From the NCBI GenBank assembly GCA_015067185.1, contig SVMZ01000028.1:1-41151 (forward strand): a stretch of 41,151 nucleotides of DNA. Direction: 5' to 3'. Position numbers and translations under genes: made by a program. Source of the stretch: Oscillospiraceae bacterium. Its GTDB lineage: Bacteria; Bacillota; Clostridia; Oscillospirales; Ruminococcaceae. Within the stretch, counting starts at the first letter, position 1. Every line of letters starts with the position of its first letter. The notes beneath the pieces are model-generated. The model was not told the DNA's origin, did no database searches, and saw nothing but the letters and a program-made list of their open reading frames with translations. This document shows positions 24,914-33,103 of the stretch, in pieces.

Positions 24914-26560
24914 ATGGGAATTTATCAGAGAAAGCCGGATATCATCATCCGCAACGGAACCATTGTTGACGGAACTGGAAGAAAGCCTTATTTTGCCGAT
25001 CTGGCCATCGTTGGCGATAAGATCGACTACATCGGAGATCTCAAGGGTGTGAAAGCACCGCTGGAGATTGATGCCTATCACAAATATGTTACCCCGGGAT
25101 TTATTGACCCCCATTCCCACTCCGATGAGACCATCTGGGCAAACCCGGAGTGCTACAGCGCTGTATATCAGGGCGTTACCACCGAGGTTGTCGGTAACTG
25201 TGGTTTCTCCATGAGAACCCTGCTGGGAGATATCCCCTTTGATTCCAAAGGCGACGGTATCGACTGCGTATACAATCTGCCCGGTCCTACCTATCCCAAG
25301 GGTGCTATGGCTGCAACTCTCGACAAAATGGAAAAGATGGGTGCATCCATGAATACCGCATGGCTTTGCGGACACAACAGTCTGCGTATCCTTGCCGGCC
25401 TTTACACCACCGATTACACCGAAGAGCAGTTCCAGATCATGGCAGATTTTCTGCGTGAGGCAATGGAAGCCGGATTTGTGGGCTTCTCCACCGGTCTTGA
25501 ATTTATTCCCGGTATCATTTCCCGTCCGGAAGAGGTGGAACGTCTTGCCGCCATTGCCGGTGAATATGATGCCAACTACTCCACCCATATGCGTGACGAG
25601 GGAACCTATCTCTTTGAAGCCATCAACGAGTTCCTAAACGTGATCCGCAAGACCGGTCTGCGCGGAACCGTTTCCCACCTCAACGTCAAATATGACAACG
25701 GTATTCCCAATGAGTATCTCTTCAAGGGTATGCAGATGTTGAAGGATGCCCGCGAGATCGAACACCTCAATGTCTATGCCGATATGCTGCCTACCTGTTT
25801 TGCTACCGGTGGTGCCGAAGCGCTGCTTCCGCCCTGGCTCTATGCCGATGGTTGGGACAAGGCCCGTGAGATTCTGGCCGATCCCAAAGGACGTGAAAAG
25901 GTCAAAGCAGATTTCTGCCGTTACTGGCGCTTCCTCTCCGCAGGTCAGTGGGACAGATTGCTCTACATCCAACCCTCCTACATGCCGGAAATTGCCAACC
26001 GTCCCTTTATGGAGCTGGCCGAAGAAGCGGGAAGAGATCCCTTCGATTACTTCCTGGATGTCGTTCAGGCTGCTCCCTCCCGCGAGGATATGGCCACATT
26101 CGCTCTGCAGGGTACTGTGTTCCACGAGCAGACCATGATCGACAGCGTTGTCACCGATCCCATCTACATGTGGCAGACCGACTCCAGCGTTACCGTAGAG
26201 GAAGGACCTCTTGCAAAGAAGACCGTTAATGTTCAGAACTACATGAGCATGACCTATTTCTTTACCCGTTACTGTCGTGACCTTGGAGCTATTTCCATTG
26301 AGGAGGCAGTAAGAAAGGCTACCTCCATGCCGGCAAACCACTTCAAGCTGGAAGACAGAGGCGTTCTGGAAGAGGGCAAGTTTGCTGATATTAACGTATT
26401 TGATCTCAACGAACTGAAGGTCAACTCCACCTTCTCCGATGTCTGCCGCTACAGCTCCGGTATGCACTATGTTATCGTCAATGGCACCCCTGTTGTTGCC
26501 AACGGTGAACACACCGGTGAGCGTGCAGGACGTGTTCTTAGACATCTTCCCAAGAAATAA
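24914..26560 (+). CDS. N-acyl-D-amino-acid deacylase family amidohydrolase, copy 2
   Basis: 548 residues, the same length as copy 1 and about 80-85% identical by eye with no obvious gaps, so a tandem duplication. The metal set is kept (HSHSD in place of HTHSD, GNCGFS, STHMRDEG, VSHLN). Differences cluster where substrate loops are expected, for example the RTLLGDIPFDSKG region after Cys96 and the EIANRPFMELAEEAG region. Codon use is more biased to C-ending codons than in copy 1, resembling pckG, so this copy may be the more highly expressed one. AGGAG lies 10 nt before the ATG. Confidence 0.9.
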   Translation: MGIYQRKPDIIIRNGTIVDGTGRKPYFADLAIVGDKIDYIGDLKGVKAPLEIDAYHKYVTPGFIDPHSHSDETIWANPECYSAVYQGVTTEVVGNCGFSMRTLLGDIPFDSKGDGIDCVYNLPGPTYPKGAMAATLDKMEKMGASMNTAWLCGHNSLRILAGLYTTDYTEEQFQIMADFLREAMEAGFVGFSTGLEFIPGIISRPEEVERLAAIAGEYDANYSTHMRDEGTYLFEAINEFLNVIRKTGLRGTVSHLNVKYDNGIPNEYLFKGMQMLKDAREIEHLNVYADMLPTCFATGGAEALLPPWLYADGWDKAREILADPKGREKVKADFCRYWRFLSAGQWDRLLYIQPSYMPEIANRPFMELAEEAGRDPFDYFLDVVQAAPSREDMATFALQGTVFHEQTMIDSVVTDPIYMWQTDSSVTVEEGPLAKKTVNVQNYMSMTYFFTRYCRDLGAISIEEAVRKATSMPANHFKLEDRGVLEEGKFADINVFDLNELKVNSTFSDVCRYSSGMHYVIVNGTPVVANGEHTGERAGRVLRHLPKK

Positions 26561-26572
26561 TTTAAAAATATA

Positions 26573-26618
26573 AAAAGGAATCCGCAGACAGTGAAAGCTT
26601 CCTGCGGATTCCTTTTTT
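26573..26618 (+). terminator. Terminator after the deacylase pair
   Basis: A stem of about 14 bp (AAGGAATCCGCAG with CTGCGGATTCCTT) followed by six T residues, 13 nt after the copy 2 stop. Confidence 0.9.
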
Positions 26619-26741
26619 ATGAAAACAGGAGGTTTTTAGGGGAGAGAAGAGTTCTACTGGGATTTCTACCGGTTGGAGAACAGAAAAATAAGGACTCTAT
26701 GGAAGAAAAAGAAGAGTATAGCTGCTGAGAAAAAGGGTAGG

Positions 26742-26770
26742 TTGCAGAAAGCGGGGAAGAGGGATATAAT
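26742..26770 (+). promoter_or_regulatory. Promoter of the hemolysin III gene
   Basis: TTGCAG (26742-26747) and TATAAT (26765-26770), spacer 17 bp, 45 bp before the GTG start. The remainder of the 26619-26815 gap shows no gene. Confidence 0.6.
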
Positions 26771-26815
26771 ATTTTTGCTGATGAAAATGACCTGTGTGAA
26801 AGGAGGAGGGTTGTT

Positions 26816-27487
26816 GTGAAAAGAACAAAACTCCGTGAAAGAAAGCTGCCGGATTACACCCGCGGGGAAGAGATATTCAACATGGTATCCCACATTGTGG
26901 GCGGGGCGCTGGGAGTAGTGGCCTTGGTACTGTGTGTTGTTTTTTCTGCGTTAAAAGGAAATGTTTGGGGAGTAGTTGGCAGTGCAATATACGGTGCTTC
27001 GCTGATTTCGCTCTACTGTATGTCCAGCATCTATCACGGACTGCGAGACGGTATGGCTAAAAAGGTGATGCAGGTGCTGGACCATTGCACCATCTATTTT
27101 TTGATTGCCGGCACCTATACACCGCTTGTGCTGAGTGCCATCCGCAAAGTCTCTCCGGGATGGGCATGGACGCTGTTCGGAATTGTATGGGGATTTGCAG
27201 CATTGGCAGTGGTCTTTACCGCAATTGATCTGAAAAAGTATTCGAAATTTTCCATGGCCTGCTATGTGGGAATGGGCTGGTGTGTTGTCATTGCCGTCAA
27301 GCCGACGATCCAGGCAATTGCACTGCCGGGATTGATCCTCCTGTTGGCGGGCGGTATTGCATATACCATCGGAGCAGTTATTTATGGTGTATGCAAAAAG
27401 CGCAGATACATGCATTCGGTATTTCATCTGTTTGTATTGCTGGGAAGTTTATTGCAATTTTTCTGCATATTGTTTTATGTAATATAA
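26816..27487 (+). CDS. Hemolysin III family (PAQR-type) membrane protein
   Basis: A 223-residue protein with seven predicted helices. Family motifs: SHIVGG near residue 24, SSIYHG (about 70-75) and LDHCTIYFLIAGTYTP (about 86-101). The conserved His, Ser and Asp residues form the metal site of this family. The bacterial role is unsettled and the hemolysin name is historical. The start is a GTG with AAGGAGGAGG 6-7 nt upstream. Confidence 0.92.
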   Translation: MKRTKLRERKLPDYTRGEEIFNMVSHIVGGALGVVALVLCVVFSALKGNVWGVVGSAIYGASLISLYCMSSIYHGLRDGMAKKVMQVLDHCTIYFLIAGTYTPLVLSAIRKVSPGWAWTLFGIVWGFAALAVVFTAIDLKKYSKFSMACYVGMGWCVVIAVKPTIQAIALPGLILLLAGGIAYTIGAVIYGVCKKRRYMHSVFHLFVLLGSLLQFFCILFYVI

Positions 27488-27517
27488 AATATACTTTATG
27501 TAAAATGAAAAACAGGA

Positions 27518-27573
27518 AAAAGCTGCATATGATGATATTTTCTTTCAGAAACATCATCATATGCAGCTTTTTT
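27518..27573 (+). terminator. Terminator after the hemolysin III gene
   Basis: An 18-bp near-perfect inverted repeat (AAAGCTGCATATGATGAT and its complement) followed by T residues. The AT-rich arms work in both directions. Confidence 0.85.
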
Positions 27574-27787
27574 GTAATATGTCTGCGCGATATGGAGACA
27601 ATAAAATTTAGTGGTGCGGGTTAGCAGAATGCCGGGAGAAGGAAAAACGGGATGAAGATGTGCAGGCGTCGGTTTGTGTTTGTCAAAAAAATAAACCGGC
27701 TGGCAGGATGCGTGTTTTAGAATTGAAATATGCATTGGATAGAGAGCATATGCGTGTTATGGAACAGGTAAACAGGAAAAATAAAAC
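27574..27787. other. Intergenic stretch without a supported gene
   Basis: Between two converging transcripts and their terminators. Short overlapping frames occur but none has a ribosome binding site or recognisable product. Confidence 0.6.
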
Positions 27788-27820
27788 ATCGCGGCTTCCA
27801 ACGAAATAGGAAGCCGCGAT
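27788..27820 (-). terminator. Terminator after the DivIVA-like gene
   Basis: A 12-bp perfect stem (27788-27799 with 27809-27820), 9-nt loop, followed on the minus strand by GTTTTATTTTT. Confidence 0.9.
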
Positions 27821-27872
27821 AACTGTTGTATAAGTCGGATTGGTGATACTGTATGGTTGCTTGTTCAGAGGA

Positions 27873-29093
27873 TTATCTGGACCATCTGGCAACAAGAGCA
27901 TCCAATGCAGTGGTTACCGTATCGAACAGAGTGTTTTTACTGTCTTTCGCTGTGAGATAGGCTGTTCTGGCTGTGGAACCGGCAGATTTGAGGGGAGAAG
28001 TGCGCTTCTGAGGGAGTTCTGTACGACTTTCGGCAACATTTTTGATGGTGTCGAAAGTCTTGGTTGCGGCACCGAGAGAGTTTTCAATTCTGGTAAGTTT
28101 TTTTTCAGCATTGTTCAGCGAATCTACGGTGAGTCTGCGGAGATCCCGGATCTCATCCTTGAAAGAGGCGAGTTCGCTGTCGATATAATGGATACGCTCC
28201 TTCGCTGCGGTCAGTTGTTTTTCAGAAGAGTCTTCCCCGGAATCTTTGGAGTCCTCACGTTCAGCGGCAACGGCAGCCAGAGAAGCAGCGGAAGTTTCGG
28301 CAGCGGCAACAGCTTCCCGATATTGCTGCTCCAATTCGTTGCGCTCTGCAGTAATTTCTTCCAGGCTGGCGGTGAGCTGCGCAATCTTTTGGTCGGCATC
28401 GGAGAGAAGAGCTGTGAGGAGGACGACCTGATCTTCAGCAGTATTTTTTTCGGCGATGGCAAGTTCAAGGTTTTGACGCAGGGAGGTATTCTCTTCCTGC
28501 GCGGCGGCAGCAGACTGTGCAATTTCAAGAGAGAGGGCATCGGCTTTCGTTTCGGCGGCAGCTTTTTCGGCAGAGAGTGTTTCTTTCTCCTGACGGAGCG
28601 CAGCAATAGCGGCGGCATCGGTCTCGGCGGCGGCAGAGAGGCGGGAAAGCTCTGTGCGTGCAGCGGCAAGCTCGTCATTCAGTATGGCGGCAGCAGCCTG
28701 ACTGTCTATTTTGTGTTGCTCCAGTGCAGTGATCCTGTCTTCGTATTCAGCAGCCTTATGCTGCAACTGTGTGCAAAGTGATTTCTGAAGCTGTATTTCG
28801 TTGTTTTTTTCTTCTGCTAAAAATTGCTGGCGGGAGAGTTCGGTGCGCAAACCGTTTGCATAGGCAGAGACATTTTTAGCATACTCCTGTTCCTTGGCGA
28901 TTTGGGCAGAGCAGGCGAGCATCTCGTCAGAAAGCCGTTTGTTCTCCTCTTCCAGAGAAGCAATTTTAGCAGTGAATTCCTTTTTGTCCTGTTCATGCTG
29001 ATAAGAAACCTTATCAAAATATGCCAGAACATCGGTACGGTTGAATCCGCCCAAAAAAGATTTTTTGAAAACGCCGGCAGCTTTACCTGACAA
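27873..29093 (-). CDS. DivIVA-like coiled-coil protein
   Basis: 406 residues. The N-terminus FKKSFLGGFNRTDVLAYFDK (about 7-26) matches the DivIVA/GpsB membrane-binding motif (Phe-x-x-GFNRxDV). Nearly all of residues 30-320 is alanine- and glutamate-rich heptad repeat, a long coiled coil, then a basic Ser/Thr tail. It probably localises to curved membrane or the septum. The start is a TTG at 29093 with GAGGAG 9 nt upstream. The in-frame extension to 29123 would add residues before the motif and puts the ribosome binding site inside the gene. No partner gene is adjacent. Confidence 0.75.
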   Translation of the reverse strand: MSGKAAGVFKKSFLGGFNRTDVLAYFDKVSYQHEQDKKEFTAKIASLEEENKRLSDEMLACSAQIAKEQEYAKNVSAYANGLRTELSRQQFLAEEKNNEIQLQKSLCTQLQHKAAEYEDRITALEQHKIDSQAAAAILNDELAAARTELSRLSAAAETDAAAIAALRQEKETLSAEKAAAETKADALSLEIAQSAAAAQEENTSLRQNLELAIAEKNTAEDQVVLLTALLSDADQKIAQLTASLEEITAERNELEQQYREAVAAAETSAASLAAVAAEREDSKDSGEDSSEKQLTAAKERIHYIDSELASFKDEIRDLRRLTVDSLNNAEKKLTRIENSLGAATKTFDTIKNVAESRTELPQKRTSPLKSAGSTARTAYLTAKDSKNTLFDTVTTALDALVARWSR

Positions 29094-29130
29094 GAAAATA
29101 CACTCCTCAAAATAAATTTCCACTACTAAC

Positions 29131-29158
29131 AGTATACCATAAAAAAAGCAAAAGTAAA
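29131..29158 (-). promoter_or_regulatory. Promoter of the coiled-coil gene
   Basis: TTTACT (29153-29158) and an extended -10 TGG-TATACT (29131-29136) on the minus strand, spacer 16 bp. Confidence 0.55.
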
Positions 29159-29206
29159 TAATGCAGCAGAGATTTTATGAGGTTTTCTACAGCAAGGGCA
29201 AAAAAC

Positions 29207-29225
29207 AGCGGTATTATGTATCGCT
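29207..29225 (-). terminator. Possible terminator overlapping the mazF stop codon
   Basis: A short stem (AGCG/CGCT with extension, one mismatch) that includes the last mazF codons, followed on the minus strand by GTTTTTTGCC. Confidence 0.4.
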
Positions 29226-29585
29226 GTTTCCGTTCTCGTCAGAGTTAAGTCCAAAGCTGATGGTAAGAGCATGGTCAATTTTACCCATTGCATTATCGTC
29301 AATGCGTCCCATGCGCTCTTTGAGACGCTTTTTATCTATGGTTCTGATTTGTTCCAGCAAAACAACAGAATCTTTGGAAAGTCCGCAGCTGCGGGATTCT
29401 AGCTCAATATGGGTGGGAAGCTTGCTTTTTTCCCGTTGACTGGTGATGGCGGCAGCAATGACGGTGGGACTGTAGCGATTTCCTACGTCGTTTTGTACGA
29501 TCAGAACAGGACGGATGCCGCCCTGCTCCGAGCCGACAACGGGGCTAAGGTCGGCATAGTATATTTCTCCTCTTTTAACATTCAT
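29214..29585 (-). CDS. MazF/PemK-type mRNA interferase (EndoA family)
   Basis: A 123-residue toxin of the MazF fold, a ribosome-independent RNA endonuclease cutting at short specific sites. Seen: [21 protein letters not shown] at the N-terminus, the catalytic Arg25 in GGIRPVLI and Thr48 in AAAITSQ, equivalent to the Bacillus EndoA residues, and [13 protein letters not shown] near 72-84. No mazE-like antitoxin is seen upstream; the 229-bp gap to the next gene holds only a terminator. The start at 29585 has AGGAG 10 nt upstream; a GTG at 29594 abuts the same site. Confidence 0.9.
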   Translation of the reverse strand: MNVKRGEIYYADLSPVVGSEQGGIRPVLIVQNDVGNRYSPTVIAAAITSQREKSKLPTHIELESRSCGLSKDSVVLLEQIRTIDKKRLKERMGRIDDNAMGKIDHALTISFGLNSDENGNSDT

Positions 29586-29751
29586 CTTGTTCACACTCCT
29601 ATGGGTATGATCTGCTGTGTTTCGGCAATTATATTTTTACCGAGTTTTAGCTGCGTTATACAATACATCATATTATTGGAAAAGCGGTCGTGACAATAAA
29701 AGGAAAAGAGGAGAGAAAGTGTACCGTGCATTGAAAAAATGCCAGAATAAA

Positions 29752-29782
29752 ACCGCGCTGCGGCAGCGAACCGTTGCGCGGT
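29752..29782 (-). terminator. Terminator after the ComB-like gene
   Basis: A 7-bp GC-rich stem (29752-29758 with 29776-29782) with an inner CGG/CCG pairing, followed on the minus strand by TTTATT. Confidence 0.7.
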
Positions 29783-29814
29783 GATAGAGGATATGAGCAA
29801 GAACGGAAGCGGAA

Positions 29815-30531
29815 TCAGAAGGAAGCACTGTCGAAAACCGCAACACGCTCCATATAGCTAAGCCCGCCCGCAGAATCTTTTTTGAGGCGAAGCACAAAGG
29901 GAATGGTATTGAGACGGGTGCAGAGCTCGAAATCTCTCTTGGGAAAAACAGACTGCTGTGCTGGATCAAAAAATTTAGCACCGCTGGTGTATTTCAGTTT
30001 TTCTATTTCCTGCTCCATGTTTTCAAGCGGCTGTTCTTCCAACAGACTTTGAATATAGAGAGCACAGAGATTGTCCTCTTCTGTCTGGGAGCAGGCTTCC
30101 AAACCCATACAGACCAGGGACACCTCATCCGGATTTTGGTGTTTGATGTATTCGGCAATGGCTTTGGCTGAAACAAGGCTACCGGCAAGAATCTCATCGG
30201 CATGCACGGCATTGGCAATCCCCTGAGTGCCGGCACTGGTGGTGTGGATAACAGTTTTTCCTTTCAGGTCGACGTGTTCGATTTGCGAGGGAGAGTTGCC
30301 GTAATCAAATCCGTCAATGATGATCCCTTTGCGCTCTCCGCAAAGAATGGCATCGGGATGTTTTTCTTTATAGTCAAAGGCAAGCCGGACATCTCCTACA
30401 GGGATGATCCGTTCAGCGCCGCAGCAGGTGAGATAAGCCTCCACCGAAAAAGCGCGGAAAACATCGATGATTACGGTGAGACCGCGGGCAGCTTTGGCTC
30501 CGTCTATCATATGAAGAATACGGATATTCAT
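29815..30531 (-). CDS. 2-phosphosulfolactate phosphatase family protein (ComB-like)
   Basis: A 238-residue ComB-fold, magnesium-dependent phosphatase. Motifs: VIIDVFRAFS (about 20-29), GERKG, DYGNSPSQ and HTTSAGTQG (about 95-103), the residues around the active site. ComB hydrolyses 2-phosphosulfolactate in coenzyme M synthesis in methanogens. In Firmicutes without that pathway the substrate is unknown, and no comA or comC is near. AGGAGG precedes the ATG. It is monocistronic, with a consensus promoter and terminator. Confidence 0.88.
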   Translation of the reverse strand: MNIRILHMIDGAKAARGLTVIIDVFRAFSVEAYLTCCGAERIIPVGDVRLAFDYKEKHPDAILCGERKGIIIDGFDYGNSPSQIEHVDLKGKTVIHTTSAGTQGIANAVHADEILAGSLVSAKAIAEYIKHQNPDEVSLVCMGLEACSQTEEDNLCALYIQSLLEEQPLENMEQEIEKLKYTSGAKFFDPAQQSVFPKRDFELCTRLNTIPFVLRLKKDSAGGLSYMERVAVFDSASF

Positions 30532-30563
30532 GAAAAATCCTCCTGAGGTGGTTGTTATTTTTT

Positions 30564-30592
30564 AGTATAGCATTTGGGAAAAGGTTTGTCAA
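30564..30592 (-). promoter_or_regulatory. Consensus promoter of the ComB-like gene
   Basis: TTGACA (30587-30592) and TATACT (30564-30569) on the minus strand, spacer 17 bp, 33 bp before the start. Confidence 0.82.
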
Positions 30593-30909
30593 TCGGACAA
30601 AAAATGCAGCAGACGGTTTGTGCTGCGGAAAAAAGACAGCAGTAGACAACAGCAATTGGAAAAATATTAATAAAATGAAAAAGGCAGCCAATCTGCAAAA
30701 AAGAAAGGTTTATCCGAATCCGCCATGATCATCCACCGGCGAAGTTTTTTACCTTAATATTTGAGCGCGAATTGTGGAAAATTAAAAAAGGTTTGACTTT
30801 GAGTTTCAGAACAGAAACGGTAAAAAGAATGCGGCGTATACGGTAAATCGCTGCGGTGAATTCGGAGACAAACAGAAAAATTGTTTATGATACAGGAGGA
30901 AACAGAGAC
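30593..30909 (+). other. Upstream region of spoIVB, no gene seen
   Basis: AT-rich spacer between divergent genes. No recN or other usual upstream neighbour is present. I could not fix a sigma-G promoter; GTATA near 30836 with GGTGAATT about 15 bp later is only a weak forespore-type candidate. AGGAGG before 30910 is the ribosome binding site. Confidence 0.4.
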
Positions 30910-32082
30910 ATGAGGAGGATTATAAGAGCGCTCTGTACGGCAGTGGGAACAAGTGTAGCAGCACTGCTTACGGCAGCGCTTGTAATGGGGGCAGCATTGC
31001 CGGATAGATTTATTGTGGTACAGGGAGAGGAGTTTACCCTTGGTTCACGGCAGTATCTGTGTGCAGATGTGATCGAATCGGCAGACGGAAAAAATGAGGC
31101 ATCAGTAAAACTGCTGGGCTGTGTTGCTGTGAAAAAAGTTGAGATAGCGGTGGCGGAAGAGGAGAGTCTCATTGTAAGCGGGGCACCGATCGGGATCAAG
31201 ATGTTTACGCAGGGAGCTGTCATTGTGGGGATGACGGACATCAACGGCGAAGTGAGGATGAGATCTCCTGCAGAAGAGGCAGGATTGAAAATCGGGGATA
31301 TCATTATCGAGGCGGATGGAAAAACAGTAGACGGAAATGAGGTATTTTCCAAAGCAATTGAGCAGAGCGGAGGAGAGGCCGTTGCATTGAAATATGATAG
31401 AAACGGAAGTATATTTGAAACGGAAATCGTGCCGGAAAAACCAAAGGGTGGAAATGGCTTTCGGGCAGGGGTATGGGTTCGTGACAGTGCAGCAGGAATT
31501 GGAACGCTTACATTTTATGACCCCGATAGTGGAAGATTTGCCGGATTGGGGCACCCTGTATGTGATATGGATACAGGACAACAGCTTCCGCTCAGAAGTG
31601 GAGAGATTGTAGAGGTAACGGTGAGCGGTGTTGTCCATGGACAGAGCGGGAATCCGGGAGAACTGACAGGCACTTTTACCGGGATGACAGCACTTGGAGA
31701 ACTCTCCGCCAATTGTGATACAGGAATCTATGGATATATGAGCGACATACCGGAAGGGAAAATGGTAAAAACGGCGGTAAAGCAGGAAATTAAAGTTGGA
31801 CCAGCCGTGATTCTCTCCACAGTAATAGGAACCGAGCCCAAAGAGTATGATATTTATATTGAAAAAATTGATCTGAGCGGAAAAAGCAAAACAAAAAATA
31901 TGGTAATACGCATTGACGATCCTGATTTATTAAGGGAGACTGGTGGGATTGTACAGGGAATGTCGGGCAGTCCGATTTTGCAGGACGGCAAGCTGGTGGG
32001 CGCAGTCACCCATGTTCTTGTCAATGAGCCGACGAGAGGGTATGGGATCTTTATCGAGAATATGCTGGAGGCAGCGGGATAG
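30910..32082 (+). CDS. spoIVB: SpoIVB serine peptidase (S55), sigma-K checkpoint signal
   Basis: A 390-residue forespore-secreted protease that triggers pro-sigma-K processing by cutting SpoIVFA. An N-terminal membrane helix (about 10-30) is followed by a PDZ domain (about 93-172, GAVIVG and SPAEEAGLKIGDIIIEADG) and the S55 domain with GLGHPV (His215), IDDPD (Asp336/337) and QGMSGSPI (active-site Ser in 352-354). The start at 30910 has AGGAGG 9 nt upstream; the extension to 30856 is rejected. Its targets here would be the M23/M50 pair at 11935-13541. spo0A, the normal downstream neighbour, is absent, and the last 125 bp are repeated in decayed form downstream. Confidence 0.95.
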   Translation: MRRIIRALCTAVGTSVAALLTAALVMGAALPDRFIVVQGEEFTLGSRQYLCADVIESADGKNEASVKLLGCVAVKKVEIAVAEEESLIVSGAPIGIKMFTQGAVIVGMTDINGEVRMRSPAEEAGLKIGDIIIEADGKTVDGNEVFSKAIEQSGGEAVALKYDRNGSIFETEIVPEKPKGGNGFRAGVWVRDSAAGIGTLTFYDPDSGRFAGLGHPVCDMDTGQQLPLRSGEIVEVTVSGVVHGQSGNPGELTGTFTGMTALGELSANCDTGIYGYMSDIPEGKMVKTAVKQEIKVGPAVILSTVIGTEPKEYDIYIEKIDLSGKSKTKNMVIRIDDPDLLRETGGIVQGMSGSPILQDGKLVGAVTHVLVNEPTRGYGIFIENMLEAAG

Positions 32083-32091
32083 AAGTTCTGT

Positions 32092-32118
32092 CAGGGGCAA
32101 GTTGCCCCTGGCGTTTTG
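32092..32118 (+). terminator. Terminator after spoIVB
   Basis: An 8-bp GC-rich stem (CAGGGGCA with TGCCCCTG) with a 3-nt loop, then GGCGTTTTGA, 10 nt after the stop. Confidence 0.8.
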
Positions 32119-32131
32119 ATTATTTATGATG

Positions 32132-32137
32132 TATAAT
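32132..32137 (+). promoter_or_regulatory. Module promoter -10 for the PHP gene
   Basis: TATAAT preceded by TATGATG; no clear -35. Equivalent TATAAT boxes follow the terminator in R2 (34927), R3 (35681) and R4 (36442), there with the extended TGN element. Confidence 0.55.
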
Positions 32138-32172
32138 AAATAAAAACGGAATTTGTCTGGAGAGAATTGACT

Positions 32173-32856
32173 TTGTACAAATATGAACTTCATGCGCATA
32201 CATCGGAATGTGACAGAGATGCTTATTTAAGTGCCTGTGAACTTGTGCATTTGTATAAGAAGGCGGGCTATGATGGAATGGTGATTACAGATCACTATAT
32301 AGAACGCTTCTATACGCTGTGGTTTCCGGAAGAAGTGGAAGGCCTTACACATGAGCAACAAGTAACTCGCTGGTTGAAAGGATTCCGTGCTGCCAGAGAA
32401 GAAGGCCGGAAGATCGGTTTTGTTGTGCTTCCGGGTGTTGAGGTGCGTTTTGATGGTTATCCGAACGATTACCTGATTTATGGCTTACATGAGGAATTTT
32501 TTTATACCGTTCCAAGGTTAAACGAATTGCGGAATGTACACGAACTTTTGAAATTGTTGCCGCCTGATGTATGTGTTGTGCAGGCGCATCCGTTCCGCGA
32601 TGGAATGGTCGTAGCCAATCCGGAAGGGCTTTTTGGGTTGGAGGTGTATAATGGTGGCACGGAAAAATTCCGTAATGAAATTGCACGACGGTTTGCTTTC
32701 CATTATAAACTTGCAATGACATCAGGATCGGACATACATAGTATGGAGCGCTTGGCAAAAGGTGGTATTACGACGGAAGTAAGAATTGAAACGCCGGAGG
32801 ATCTGGTTTCGGTGCTCAGAAATGGAGAGTACTCTTTAATTGAAAAAGATGAGTAA
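32173..32856 (+). CDS. PHP-domain phosphoesterase
   Basis: About 227 residues, a complete PHP-fold metal-dependent phosphoesterase. Metal motifs in order: HAHTSE near the start, ITDHY (about 38-42), GVEV (about 87-90), QAHPFR (about 140-145) and GSDIH (about 180-184). The substrate is unknown; relatives act on small phosphoesters or nucleotides. A TTG start at 32173 has GGAGA 9 nt upstream; a TTG at 32167 is possible. It follows spoIVB module R0 and is bounded downstream by R1, making it the first cargo gene of the array. Confidence 0.88.
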   Translation: MYKYELHAHTSECDRDAYLSACELVHLYKKAGYDGMVITDHYIERFYTLWFPEEVEGLTHEQQVTRWLKGFRAAREEGRKIGFVVLPGVEVRFDGYPNDYLIYGLHEEFFYTVPRLNELRNVHELLKLLPPDVCVVQAHPFRDGMVVANPEGLFGLEVYNGGTEKFRNEIARRFAFHYKLAMTSGSDIHSMERLAKGGITTEVRIETPEDLVSVLRNGEYSLIEKDE

Positions 32857-32888
32857 TTCTTGAAAACTGTTGCCCCTAATGACAATCA

Positions 32889-33015
32889 CCCGTGAGCGGG
32901 TCTCCAATAGTGCAAAACGAAAAGTTGGTAGAGGCAGTTACACGTCTCCTCGTGAATAACCCCGTCCGGGGGATACGGGATCTTTACCGAGAATATGTTG
33001 GAAACAGCAGGATAA
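32889..33015 (+). pseudogene. Module R1: decayed spoIVB 3' end
   Basis: Reads VSGSPIVQNEKLVEAV, then TRLLVNNPVRG, a one-base insertion, GIFTENMLETAG and a stop. This aligns along 40 residues with the end of intact SpoIVB at roughly 70% identity. There is no start codon or upstream SpoIVB sequence; homology begins at the active-site GMSGSP codons. It is too diverged to be a recent copy of the resident gene, so it probably comes from another strain or species, or is old. The sequence before it (32857-32888) matches nothing seen elsewhere. Confidence 0.85.
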
Positions 33016-33017
33016 AT

Positions 33018-33048
33018 GAAGTGACACCCCGAAAGGGGGTGTCACTTC
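33018..33048. terminator. Hairpin of module R1
   Basis: A perfect 13-bp inverted repeat (33018-33030 with 33036-33048), loop GAAAG, 2 nt after the R1 stop. It sits where the other modules have their terminator and starts with the shared TGACA. It can also end the minus-strand hydrolase gene, whose stop is 56 nt away. A TGG-TATTAT follows, a one-mismatch relic of the module promoter. Confidence 0.7.
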
Positions 33049-33103
33049 TATGTGGTATTATGTGGTTTTAGGCGTCCGTTTCAGACCATATTTGCAGTTG
33101 GCC

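Larger units (their letters stand above)
31957..32137 (+). repeat. Module R0: native spoIVB 3' end + terminator + promoter
   Basis: Reference copy of a repeated module. It runs from the codons for GMSGSP (31957) through the stop (32080-32082), a terminator hairpin (32092-32110) with TTTTG, and a TATAAT (32132-32137). Degenerate copies lie at 32889, 34779, 35548, 36323 and 37591. In R0 the module promoter serves the PHP gene. Confidence 0.8.

Noticed and set aside
23215..26545. Long minus-strand frames across both deacylase genes
   Set aside because: They arise from codon bias of the two paralogues and show no start signals or motifs.
32857..33050. CRISPR-like or riboswitch reading of the hairpins in the spoIVB array
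   Set aside because: Spacing is irregular, units are separated by whole genes, and the similarity is to the spoIVB 3' end and its terminator, not to short palindromic repeats or a known riboswitch.
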